From Actinophytocola algeriensis (lineage in GTDB: Bacteria; Actinomycetota; Actinomycetes; Mycobacteriales; Pseudonocardiaceae): 64,000 nt of DNA. The translations under genes were made by a program, and so were the position numbers. The first letter of the stretch is position 1. Each line of letters starts with the position of its first letter. This document shows positions 54,235 through 61,875 of the stretch, in pieces. The DNA lies in NCBI RefSeq assembly GCF_014203735.1, contig NZ_JACHJQ010000013.1, positions 62,001 to 126,000 on the forward strand, written 5' to 3'. Below the pieces are notes generated by a model. That model did not search any database, was not told the origin of the DNA, and worked only from the letters and a program-made list of their open reading frames with translations.

Positions 54235-54567
54235 CAGGTGTCGGCGCCGCCGTTGTGCTCCGTAGCCGTCCGGAACCAGCTCATCTCACGTGTCGGCGCC
54301 GCGACTGTGTTCATGCGGGACACCCGCACCCGGGCTTCCCAAGCTTTCCGTAGCCGTCCGGAACCAGCTCATCTCACGTGTCGGCGCCGCGACTGTGTTC
54401 ATGCGGGACACCCGCACCCGGCCTTCCCAAGCTTTCCGCGGCCGTCCGGAACCAGCTCATCTCACGTGTCGGCGCCGCGACTGTGTTCATGCGGGACACC
54501 CGCACCCGGCCTTCCCAAGCTTTCCGCGGCCGTCCGGAACCAGCTCATCTCACGTGTCGGCGCCGCG
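54235..54567. repeat. Three and a half copies of an 88-bp tandem repeat at the 3' end of the DUF151 gene
   Basis: Copies start at 54260, 54348, 54436 and (partial) 54524, with a degenerate fragment before the first. They differ at a few sites (CCGTAGCC versus CCGCGGCC; CCCGGGCTT versus CCCGGCCTT). Each holds CTCATCTCACGTGTCGGCGC, i.e. the last codons and stop of the DUF151 gene, and GCGGGACACCCGC, a small hairpin. The array fills most of the 449-bp gap between the DUF151 and MerR genes; the rest has the MerR promoter. Confidence 0.93.
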
Positions 54568-55023
54568 GAAATCTTCCGGGGAGACGCTGTCGAGGAACTC
54601 GCGGAACTTCTCGACCTCGTCTTCCTGCTCGTCCGGGATGATGAGCCCGGCCTCCTGGAGCACGGAGTCCTCGGCGTGGATGGGTACGCCGACCCGCAGC
54701 GCGAGCGCCACCGAGTCGCTGGGCCTCGCCGAGACCCGGATGTCGCCGTCGAAGACGAGTTCCGCGAAGAACGTGCCCTCGCGCAGATCGGTGATCCGCA
54801 CCTGCTCGAGCTCCCGGCCCAACGCCCCGATCACGTCCTTGAGCAGGTCGTGCGTCAGCGGCCGGGCCGGCCGGACCCCCTGCTGCTCGAGTGCGATGGC
54901 CGTCGCTTCCACCGAGCCGATCCAGATCGGGAGGTATCGCTCGCCGTCGGTCTCGCGCAGCAGCAAGATCGGTTGATTGGCGGGTAGCTCCACCCGCACG
55001 CCCACGACTCGCATCTCGCTCAT
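54550..55023 (-). CDS. Bifunctional nuclease-family (DUF151) protein
   Basis: 157-aa protein: MRVVGVRVELPANQPILLLRETDGERYLPIWIGSVEATAIALEQQGVRPARPLTHDLLKDVI is the DUF151 core; FFAELVFDGDIRVSARPSDSVALALRVGVPIHAEDSVL follows, then an acidic DEQEDEVEKFREFLDSVSPEDFRG tail. Related proteins in plants show nuclease activity; in bacteria the role is unclear. Its last five codons and stop lie in the 88-bp repeat. Start ATG 55021-55023 has GGAGG 8 nt upstream. Conserved neighbour of ftsR. Confidence 0.93.
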   Translation of the reverse strand: MSEMRVVGVRVELPANQPILLLRETDGERYLPIWIGSVEATAIALEQQGVRPARPLTHDLLKDVIGALGRELEQVRITDLREGTFFAELVFDGDIRVSARPSDSVALALRVGVPIHAEDSVLQEAGLIIPDEQEDEVEKFREFLDSVSPEDFRGADT

Positions 55024-55187
55024 CGGGTTCGCCTCCCTCCGACTGGCTCAGCGAGGATGTGCATCCACACCTTCGAGCATCGCTTATCGATGACCTCGAC
55101 GCTACCCGCCATCCGGTTCCGACGCTTGTGCAATCCGGAGACGATCGAGTGCCGATGTCATATCGTGGCAACTGGTTGATCTTCAGC

Positions 55188-55877
55188 TTACTTCCCCGCG
55201 ATACGCCGTAAACCAGCCTTGACGAGCATCGTGTGCAGCCCGACGGACAACGCCGCCAGCTCACGGACCGCTTCGTCCGCCTTGCGCCCCCGCATGGGTG
55301 CCACGATCTGCTCGACGAGCCCGACCTCCCGGTCGGCCGCCGCGCGGAATCCGCGCAGGTGACGGGGTTCGACGCCGAAGTCGGCCAGTGCGTGCACGAT
55401 GGCGGCGACCTGCGCCGACTCGTTGTCGTACAGGCCAGCCGCACCGGGTTTGACCAGCCCGTACTGTTCCAGCTCACTCAGCGTGGCCGGGTCGATACCC
55501 GCTGACTCGATCAGTTCCTCGCGGGTCATCCGGCGGATCGGCTGCTCCGCGAAGTCCTCCGCGGCGGGCAGGCCGTCGGCCGGGACGGCACGCAGTACGC
55601 GTGGCCGTTCGGCGGAGTCGGCCGCGTCCAGCTGTTCCTTGATGACCCTGAGCGGCAGGTAGTGGTCCCGCTGCGCGGCGAGGACGAAACGCAGGCGATC
55701 GACGTCGGCGGCCGTGAACTGCCGGTACCCGGAGGCGGTGCGGGCGGGCTGTACCAGCCCTTCCGCCTCCAGGAACCGGATCTTCGAGATGGTGACGTCC
55801 GGGAACTCCTCGCGTAGCCGGCTGAGCACCGCACCGATGCTCAGCCGGTCGCCAGCCGGCCGCCCGGCCGCCGTCAC
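55188..55877 (-). CDS. ftsR: MerR-type regulator FtsR (Rv1828-like)
   Basis: 229-aa MerR-like regulator. RLSIGAVLSRLREEFPDVTISKIRFLEAEGLVQPARTASGYRQFTAADVDRLRFVLAAQRDHYLPLRVIKEQLDA is the N-terminal winged helix; the C-terminal half repeats a MerR-like helical motif (MTREELIESAGIDPATLSELEQYGLVKPG), typical of FtsR/Rv1828. In Corynebacterium glutamicum FtsR activates ftsZ. GTG 55875-55877 has GGAGG 6 nt upstream. Lies directly downstream of garA (20-bp gap), likely co-transcribed with it. Confidence 0.9.
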   Translation of the reverse strand: MTAAGRPAGDRLSIGAVLSRLREEFPDVTISKIRFLEAEGLVQPARTASGYRQFTAADVDRLRFVLAAQRDHYLPLRVIKEQLDAADSAERPRVLRAVPADGLPAAEDFAEQPIRRMTREELIESAGIDPATLSELEQYGLVKPGAAGLYDNESAQVAAIVHALADFGVEPRHLRGFRAAADREVGLVEQIVAPMRGRKADEAVRELAALSVGLHTMLVKAGLRRIAGK

Positions 55878-55897
55878 ATCTATCCTCCGCTTGAGCC

Positions 55898-56344
55898 CTA
55901 GGACGCGTTGACGCCGGTGAGGAACACGAGGCGGAACTTGCCGATCTGCACCTCGTCGCCGCCGGCGAGAACGGCCTGGTCCACCGGCTCCCGGTTGACG
56001 TAGGTGCCGTTCAGGCTGCCGACGTCGATCACCACGAACTCGCCGCCCTCACGCCGGAACTCGGCGTGCCTGCGGGAGACCGTGACGTCGTCGAGGAAGA
56101 TGTCGCTGTCCGGGTGCCGCCCCGCACTCGTGGTGTCGCGGTCGAGCAGGAAGCGGGAACCCGCGTTCGGCCCGCGCTTGACGACCAGGAGAGCGGAACC
56201 CGCCGGCAGAGCGTCCACACCCGCGACGGAAGGCTCCGGGGCTGGGGTCTCGGTCGCCTCTGCGTCGAGGAAGTCGGCCCGGAAGACGGAAGTCCGCTCC
56301 GGCGACTGCTCCGGCGGCACGCCGGGCCCGTCGTTGGTGCTCAC
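55898..56344 (-). CDS. garA: FHA-domain regulator of 2-oxoglutarate metabolism (GarA/OdhI)
   Basis: 148-aa protein with an N-terminal phosphorylation tail and a C-terminal FHA domain (SALLVVKRGPNAGSRFLLDRDTTSAGRHPDSDIFLDDVTVSRRHAEF, GGEFVVIDVGSLNGTYVNREPV). GarA/OdhI inhibits 2-oxoglutarate dehydrogenase and regulates glutamate enzymes until phosphorylated. The tail here reads SPERTSVFRADFL: Thr18 matches one of the two adjacent Thr of the usual ETTSVF motif, but the first is Arg17. The usual two-kinase switch may therefore have one site. Followed by ftsR; gcvH lies upstream. Confidence 0.93.
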   Translation of the reverse strand: MSTNDGPGVPPEQSPERTSVFRADFLDAEATETPAPEPSVAGVDALPAGSALLVVKRGPNAGSRFLLDRDTTSAGRHPDSDIFLDDVTVSRRHAEFRREGGEFVVIDVGSLNGTYVNREPVDQAVLAGGDEVQIGKFRLVFLTGVNAS

Positions 56345-56427
56345 CTGAGCTCTCCTCCTGCTGATGCTTCTTGTCCTTAGCTAACCTACCGTGCGCGATC
56401 AGCACGCCCGGAGGTGACCTCCCGGTC

Positions 56428-56808
56428 CTACTTGTCGGTGAGTGCCTGGTAGGCCGCGGCGTCCATCAGATCGTCCAGCGCGGCGATGTCCGTGGCGGTG
56501 ATCTCGACGATCCAGCCCTCGCCGTACGGGTCGGAGTTGATCAGCTCCGGGGACTCGTCCAGCGCGTTGTTCACCGCGGTCACCTCGCCGGACACCGGGG
56601 CGAAGATCTCCGAGACGCTCTTGGTGGACTCCACCTCGCCGAGCGGTGAACCGGCGTCCACCTTCTCCCCCACCTTCGGGAGCTCGACGAACACCACGTC
56701 ACCGAGCTGGTCCTGCGCGTAGTCGGTGATGCCGACACGCACGGTGCTGCCCTCGGTCTTGGCGAGCCACTCGTGCTCTTCCGTGTACTTGAGGTCTTCC
56801 GGCGTCAC
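56428..56808 (-). CDS. gcvH: Glycine cleavage system H protein
   Basis: 126-aa lipoyl carrier shuttling the aminomethyl group between P-, T- and L-proteins. KYTEEHEWLAKTEGSTVRVGITDYAQDQLGDVVFVELP, then the lipoylation loop GSPLGEVESTKSVSEIFAPVSGEV with Lys63. GTG 56806-56808 follows GGAGG. Starts the gcvH-garA-ftsR-DUF151-merR gene series and links glycine cleavage to GarA. Confidence 0.96.
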   Translation of the reverse strand: MTPEDLKYTEEHEWLAKTEGSTVRVGITDYAQDQLGDVVFVELPKVGEKVDAGSPLGEVESTKSVSEIFAPVSGEVTAVNNALDESPELINSDPYGEGWIVEITATDIAALDDLMDAAAYQALTDK

Positions 56809-56844
56809 TGAACTTCCTCCGCGGAGAGTGGGTTTGGCCGAAGC

Positions 56845-57441
56845 TTAGATGGGCTTGGCCTGCAGTGGTGAGCGCAGTGCCATGCGTGTCTGCACCAGGT
56901 AGAGCAGGCCGGACCAGACGAACAGCGCACTGCCCCACACGACGAACGCGTAGGCCGCCGGCCGGGCGATCGTCGCGAAGTCCGAACCGCCCTGCGCGAT
57001 CAGCAGCAGCGGCATCGCGTACATGAGGTTGAACGTCGCCGCCTTGCCGATGTAGGTGACCTCCGGCGGACCGAACCCGTTGCGCTTGAGCACCCAGATG
57101 CACACGGCGACCATGAGGTCACGGCCGACCAGGACCAGCGCGAACCACAGCGGGATGATGTCGCGCAGCACGAACGCGACCACCGTGGCGAGCGTGTACA
57201 GCCGGTCGGCGGCGGGGTCGAGGAGGGCGCCGAGCCTGCTGGCCTGGTTGAGCCAGCGCGCGATCTTGCCGTCTGCCCAGTCGGAAACGCCGCTGTAGAC
57301 CAGGATGGCGAGCGCCCAGCCGTCGGCCTTCGGGCCGAGGAGCAGCCACAGGAACACCGGCACCAGCGCAAGGCGGATCACGCTCAGCAGGTTCGGGATG
57401 GTGAGCCACCGGTCGGGCAGCTCTTCGGGCAGGGAAGCCAT
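56845..57441 (-). CDS. CDP-alcohol phosphatidyltransferase family protein
   Basis: 198-aa membrane enzyme of phospholipid synthesis, likely a phosphatidylglycerophosphate synthase paralogue (PgsA2/Rv1822-like). The signature D-x2-DG-x2-AR-x8-G-x3-D-x3-D is met by SDWADGKIARWLNQASRLGALLDPAADRLY. About six hydrophobic helices surround it. ATG 57439-57441; the upstream GCAGGGC is a weak ribosome site. It is 37 bp upstream of gcvH, so possibly first of a longer operon. The substrate alcohol is uncertain. Confidence 0.9.
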   Translation of the reverse strand: MASLPEELPDRWLTIPNLLSVIRLALVPVFLWLLLGPKADGWALAILVYSGVSDWADGKIARWLNQASRLGALLDPAADRLYTLATVVAFVLRDIIPLWFALVLVGRDLMVAVCIWVLKRNGFGPPEVTYIGKAATFNLMYAMPLLLIAQGGSDFATIARPAAYAFVVWGSALFVWSGLLYLVQTRMALRSPLQAKPI

Positions 57442-57462
57442 GCCCTGCAGAGTATTCGCCGG

Positions 57463-57657
57463 TCAGCGTGCCATGCGGGTCAGGCTCCAGCCACGGCGGC
57501 GCAGGTCCGCGTCGGTGAGCGACCGGGGCCGCCCCTTGTCGTCGACGCCCACCCAGCGTGCGTCCTCGCGCACGAGGGCGCGGCCCTGGCACCACACGAC
57601 GCGGCCCTGCGTGGTGGGAAGCGGTGATGCCGTGGTGGTCTTGCGGTTCTCAGCCAT
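57463..57657 (-). CDS. Small conserved-looking protein, 64 aa
   Basis: 64-aa basic protein: MAENRKTTTASPLPTTQG, then RVVWCQGRALVREDARWVGVDDKGRPRSLTDADLRRRGWSLTRMAR. The W-x-G-V-D-D and DADLRRRGW blocks suggest a small beta-alpha domain. It lies 21 bp upstream of the phosphatidyltransferase gene on the same strand and may be its co-transcribed partner. No function is known to me. Confidence 0.7.
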   Translation of the reverse strand: MAENRKTTTASPLPTTQGRVVWCQGRALVREDARWVGVDDKGRPRSLTDADLRRRGWSLTRMAR

Positions 57658-57668
57658 GTCCTCGCTGC

Positions 57669-58535
57669 CTAGTCGTGGATCTCGTCCCTCCCGCAGGGTC
57701 TTTCGACTCTGGCGCGTGAATCGTTATCCGGTTCGTCGTCCGGTGCCCACATGGTGGACGCAGCCGCCGTGGCGACTACGTAGCGAAACGACTTCGGCAG
57801 GCGCACGACACCGTCCGGAGCAACAGCGTCGGCCACCGATTCGGTGAAGGCCGCACGCACGGGTGTCTCCCCCGCGAGACGGATCGCACGCAGGATCGGT
57901 TCGCTGCCGAGCATGGCGGTCCACGCCGCGCCGACGCTCGGGTACCTGGCCTGGCACGCCACCTCGCCGCCGCGCAGGACGGTGAGCCCGGCGGCCCGCA
58001 GCGCGCCGTCCACGCCCTCGTCGGCGCCCGCGGCGGGTGGGAGGAGGTCGAGCCGGCGCAGGTGGCCCGCGAATGTCCCGGCCCAGCCGCCGGCCGGCCG
58101 GCCCCAGCCGCCGACCGCGACCCGCCCGCCGGGGCGGACCACCCGCACCAGCTCGGTCAGCACCGCCGCACGGTCCGTCCCGCTGTGTGCCGACGCCCCC
58201 GTCGTCACGACGTCGAACGTGCCGTTGTCGAACGGCAGTGCCTCTCCCGGTTCGACGAGCCCACCGACCCGCAGGTCGGCGTCCGGGAGCGCCCAGCGCG
58301 CGATCTCCAGCCGCTCCACGGCGGTGTCCGTGCCCGCGACCAGCGCCCCCCGCTGCTCGGCGGCACACAGGAACAGCCCGACCCCGCAGCCGACGTCCAG
58401 CAGCCGCTGCCCGTCGATCCGACCGAGTGCGGCGAGGACCGCCCGGTGCAGCGGCCGGAACTCCCGTTCCGGCAGCGGCGGCCAGTCCTGAACACTGTCC
58501 TGCAACGGATACCCGTACATCGTGCTGACGATCAT
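57669..58535 (-). CDS. Class I SAM-dependent methyltransferase
   Basis: 288-aa methyltransferase. The SAM site is LLDVGCGVGLFLCAAEQRGALVAGTDTAVERLEIARW; motif post-I/II DVVTTGASAHSGTDRAAVLTELVRVVRPGGRVAVGGWG. The C-terminal third has AAWTAMLGSEPILRAIRLAGETPVRAAFTESVADAV and SFRYVVATAA, as in UbiE/COQ5-like small-molecule methylases. ATG 58535 has GGGAG 6 nt upstream. Divergent from the LuxR regulator gene, which may control it (inference from position only). Confidence 0.9.
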   Translation of the reverse strand: MIVSTMYGYPLQDSVQDWPPLPEREFRPLHRAVLAALGRIDGQRLLDVGCGVGLFLCAAEQRGALVAGTDTAVERLEIARWALPDADLRVGGLVEPGEALPFDNGTFDVVTTGASAHSGTDRAAVLTELVRVVRPGGRVAVGGWGRPAGGWAGTFAGHLRRLDLLPPAAGADEGVDGALRAAGLTVLRGGEVACQARYPSVGAAWTAMLGSEPILRAIRLAGETPVRAAFTESVADAVAPDGVVRLPKSFRYVVATAAASTMWAPDDEPDNDSRARVERPCGRDEIHD

Positions 58536-58671
58536 GTCGCGCTCCCTGCCCGTCGCGGCCAATACTCGCGGTCACGGTGGGGCGGCACATCGGGCATTGC
58601 CTCAGATCGCGCGTCCCGATGACTTAGGCCGGACGTGCCGTGCCTCACACGCACAGGTGGATACTGGCCGC

Positions 58672-61473
58672 GTGTCACGACGGGTGTCGGTGCCGGAGCT
58701 GATCGGCAGGCGGAGTGAGCTGGCCGTGCTGGCCGCCGCCCTCACCGACGCGACGGCTGGCACCGGCAGGCTCGTGCTGGTCGAGGGTGACGCGGGGGTC
58801 GGCAAGACCCGCCTCACCCAGGAGTTCGCGGACCAGGCCGCCCGCGACGGCGCGACCGTGCTGTCCGGCGGCTGCCTGCAGCTCGAGGCCGACATCCCCT
58901 ACGCGCCGTTCGAGGAGGCGCTCCGCGGGCTGCCGGAGCGGCAGGCGCTCTTCGGCGGCGGCACCGACCGGGCCACGGTGTTCCGCCGCGTCGCCGACGT
59001 GATCGCCGCCGCGGGCAGGCCCGTCGTGCTGGTGCTGGAGGACCTGCACTGGGCGGACGCGTCGACCCGCGACCTGTTCGTGTTCCTGCAGCGGGCGCTG
59101 CGGCACGCACCGGTGCTGCAGATCGGCACGCACCGCTCGGGCGAGGTCGGCGGTGACCACCCGGTGGCGGGCGTGGTCGCGGAGCTGGGCAGGCTGCCGC
59201 ACACCGAGCGGCTGCGGCTGCCGCCGCTGGACCCGGCCGAGACGACCGCGCTGGCCCGCGGCCTGCTCGGCGTCGAGCCCGGCGGCGAGATGGTGAAGAT
59301 GCTGCTGGCCAGGGCCGAGGGCAACCCGTTCTTCACCGAGGAGCTGATCGCGGCGTGGCCGGCGCGCGGCGAGGTGCCGCAGACCGTGCGCGAGGTGGTG
59401 ATCACCCGGCTGGCCAGGCTGACGGAGGGTGCGCGGCAGCTGTCCCGCCTGGCGTCGGTGATCGGCAGGACGGTGTCCCACGACCTGCTCGCGGAGCTTG
59501 CCGCGTTGGCTGCGTTGTCCGAGGCGGACATCGGCGGCTCGGTGCGCGACCTGATCCACCACGGGCAGCTGGTGACCTCGGGCGAGGACGGCTACGCGTT
59601 CCGGCACGCGCTGATCCGCGAAGCCATCTACGCCGACCTGCTGCCCGGCGAGCGGCGCGCCGCGCACGCACGGGTGGCCCGGCTGCTCGCCGCCCGGCCG
59701 ACCCCGGTCGCCGAGCTGGCGCACCACTGGGACGCGGCGGGCGAGGTGGACGAGGCGTTGAGGGCCTCCGTGCTGGCCGGTGCCTCGGCGGCCGCCGCGT
59801 TCGCGCACGCCGAGGCGCACGCGCACTACGAACGCGCGCTGCGGCGCTGGCGGGCGGCGTCGGCCCCGGAGGCGCTGACCGGGCTGGACCTGGACACGGT
59901 GCTGGAGCGGGCCGCGGCGGCCGCCAGCATCGCGTCCCGCAACGCCCGTGCGGTCGAGCTGACCCGGGAGCGGCTGGCGCTGCTCGACCCGGTGCGGGAG
60001 CCGGAGCGGGTCGCGGTCGCGTACGCGGAGCTGGCGCACCGGGCGTGGGCGTCGGCGGACTGGCCGCTCGCCAGGTCGGCCAACCAGCGTGCGCTGGAGC
60101 TGATCCCGGCGGACTCGCCGGAGCGGGTCGCGATCATGGCGCACCGGATGGGCCTCGCGATGCTGCAGTCCCGCCACCGCGAGGCGCTGCGGTTCGCGCG
60201 CGAGCTGATCCCGGTGGCCGAGGCCGCAGGCGACACCCGCTCGTACGCGCGCGGGCTGATGGTGCTGGGGATCAGCTCGATCGGCACCGGGCAGGTCGAG
60301 GACGGGCTCGCGTACCTGCGGCAGCACCTCGCGCTCGCGACCGAGACGCGGGACCCGAGGATGCTCGGAGTCAACTACGCCAACCACACCGAGGCGCTGG
60401 TGTGGGTGGACCGGGCGGAGGACGCGCTCGCCCTGTCCCGCGAGGGCATCGCGCGGGCGGGTGAGTTCGGGTTCGACTTCTACCTGCTGCTGATCGTCGG
60501 CAACCAGGTGCGCGCGCTGGCCGAGCTGTCCAGGTGGGACGAGGCGCTCGACACCGCTGAGGACCCGACGGACCAGGGCGCCGACGCGTTCACGCGGCTG
60601 CCGGTGGACCAGACGCGGGCGGACCTGTACCTCAAACGCGGCGACGTGGCGGCGGCCGCGGCACTGCTGGCTCCGGCGGCGGCCACACTGGCCGGACAGG
60701 ACGACGTGCAGTTCGGTACCGAGTTGTCCGCCCTGCAGGCGTTGATGGCGCTCCAGGAGGGTCGCTGGGCCGATGCACGCGCCGCGGTGCGGGAGGGGCT
60801 GCGGATCGCACTGGGCGCCGACAACCAGCACCGCGCCGCCCGGCTGGTGGCGATCGGCGTCCGGGTCGAGGCGGACGCCGGCGACGACCTCGCACGGGCC
60901 GACGAGATCCTCGCGGCCGGCGAGGCCCACCTGGTGGCGCTGACGGCGGACGGTGTCGCACCACTGCCGAGGACGCTGCGCTCGCTGGCCACGGCCCGCG
61001 CGGAACGGACCCGGCTGGCCACGCCGGACCCGGCGGCGTGGGCGGCGGTCGTGGCGATCGCGGCCCACGACCGGCACCTGCTGGGCTACGCCCGGTTCCG
61101 GGAAGCGGAGGCGTTGCTGCTCACCCGCGGCTCTCGGCAGCCCGCGGTGACCGCGCTGGCGGAGGCGGCCGCCATCGCGGCCTCACTGGGCGCCGTACCG
61201 CTCGCCGAGGACGTGCGCGCGCTGGCCGAGCGGGCGAGGGTGGCGCTGCCTGCCGCGACCACCGCCCCGGCCGAGGAGGACCCGGACGGGCTGACCGCGC
61301 GGGAGGTGGAGGTGCTGGCGCTCGTCGCCCTCGGGCGCACCAACGCCGAGATCGCGGCGGAGCTGTTCATCAGCACGAAGACGGCGAGCGTCCACGTGTC
61401 GAACATCCTGCGCAAGCTGGGTCTGAAGAGCCGCATCCAGGCCGCGGCGGTGGCACAGCGCCGCGGCCTATGA
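58672..61473 (+). CDS. Large ATPase regulator with C-terminal LuxR helix-turn-helix (LAL type)
   Basis: 933-aa MalT/LAL-like regulator. Walker A is GDAGVGKTRLTQEF (about residues 40-53); Walker B VVLVLEDLHWADASTRDL. The middle is a long TPR-like helical array (LAHHWDAAGEVDEALRASVL, YAELAHRAWASADWPLARSANQRALEL, MVLGISSIGTGQVEDGLAYLRQHLAL). The C-terminal LuxR domain is DGLTAREVEVLALVALGRTNAEIAAELFISTKTASVHVSNILRKLGLKSR (about 872-925). GTG 58672 is chosen; GATACT lies 6-7 nt before it (leaderless). Its inducer is unknown; flanked by a methyltransferase and an MFS exporter. Confidence 0.92.
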   Translation: MSRRVSVPELIGRRSELAVLAAALTDATAGTGRLVLVEGDAGVGKTRLTQEFADQAARDGATVLSGGCLQLEADIPYAPFEEALRGLPERQALFGGGTDRATVFRRVADVIAAAGRPVVLVLEDLHWADASTRDLFVFLQRALRHAPVLQIGTHRSGEVGGDHPVAGVVAELGRLPHTERLRLPPLDPAETTALARGLLGVEPGGEMVKMLLARAEGNPFFTEELIAAWPARGEVPQTVREVVITRLARLTEGARQLSRLASVIGRTVSHDLLAELAALAALSEADIGGSVRDLIHHGQLVTSGEDGYAFRHALIREAIYADLLPGERRAAHARVARLLAARPTPVAELAHHWDAAGEVDEALRASVLAGASAAAAFAHAEAHAHYERALRRWRAASAPEALTGLDLDTVLERAAAAASIASRNARAVELTRERLALLDPVREPERVAVAYAELAHRAWASADWPLARSANQRALELIPADSPERVAIMAHRMGLAMLQSRHREALRFARELIPVAEAAGDTRSYARGLMVLGISSIGTGQVEDGLAYLRQHLALATETRDPRMLGVNYANHTEALVWVDRAEDALALSREGIARAGEFGFDFYLLLIVGNQVRALAELSRWDEALDTAEDPTDQGADAFTRLPVDQTRADLYLKRGDVAAAAALLAPAAATLAGQDDVQFGTELSALQALMALQEGRWADARAAVREGLRIALGADNQHRAARLVAIGVRVEADAGDDLARADEILAAGEAHLVALTADGVAPLPRTLRSLATARAERTRLATPDPAAWAAVVAIAAHDRHLLGYARFREAEALLLTRGSRQPAVTALAEAAAIAASLGAVPLAEDVRALAERARVALPAATTAPAEEDPDGLTAREVEVLALVALGRTNAEIAAELFISTKTASVHVSNILRKLGLKSRIQAAAVAQRRGL

Positions 61474-61869
61474 GTAGCAACCCCGGTACGGCGGCGTCGG
61501 CCGCGAGCGGGGCCGCGGAGACACGCCACTGGCCCAGAGCCGCACCGCGAGCGGTGCGGGCAGCGTCAGCGACTCCAGGTTCACCAGGTCCGGCAGGTCC
61601 GGCAGGTCCGGCAGGTCCGGCAGGTAGGCGGGCAGCACCGCCTTCTTCAGCCGCGCCGCGGTGGGGCACAGCGCCAGGCCGCGTATCCGCGTCAGGTCCT
61701 CCTGGCGCGGCGTGCCGCTCCACGGGATCCGCACGGCACCGTCCTCCGCGTAGTGGTCGCACTCGGCGGCGTTGCCGACGCAGAAGACCGCTTCGCCGAG
61801 AGCCGCGACCGGTACCTCCGGCCGCCCGGCGGAGACGGGGCGGTCGACGCCCGTCATACCGGGCATCAT
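61468..61869 (-). CDS. Protein of unknown function with Leu-Pro-Asp repeats, coupled to the MFS gene
   Basis: 133 aa. MTGVDRPVSAGRPEVPVAALGEAVFCVGNAAECDHYAEDGAVRIPWSG, then RQEDLTRIRGLALCPTAARLKKAV, repeated LPDLPDLPDLPDL, and NLESLTLPAPLAVRLWASG before an Arg/Pro-rich end. The repeat is from a 9-bp tandem (4.5 copies). Three Cys in the first half might bind metal. ATG 61867-61869 lies 6 bp after the MFS stop, so same transcript; its end overlaps the LuxR stop by 6 bp. Unrecognised family. Confidence 0.65.
   Translation of the reverse strand: MMPGMTGVDRPVSAGRPEVPVAALGEAVFCVGNAAECDHYAEDGAVRIPWSGTPRQEDLTRIRGLALCPTAARLKKAVLPAYLPDLPDLPDLPDLVNLESLTLPAPLAVRLWASGVSPRPRSRPTPPYRGCYS
61585..61625. repeat. 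9-bp in-gene tandem repeat, 4.5 copies
   Basis: CAGGTCCGG repeats at 61585, 61594, 61603 and 61612, then half a copy. On the coding (minus) strand it gives a Leu-Pro-Asp run and keeps the frame whatever the copy number. Confidence 0.95.
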
Positions 61870-61875
61870 CCCGGC

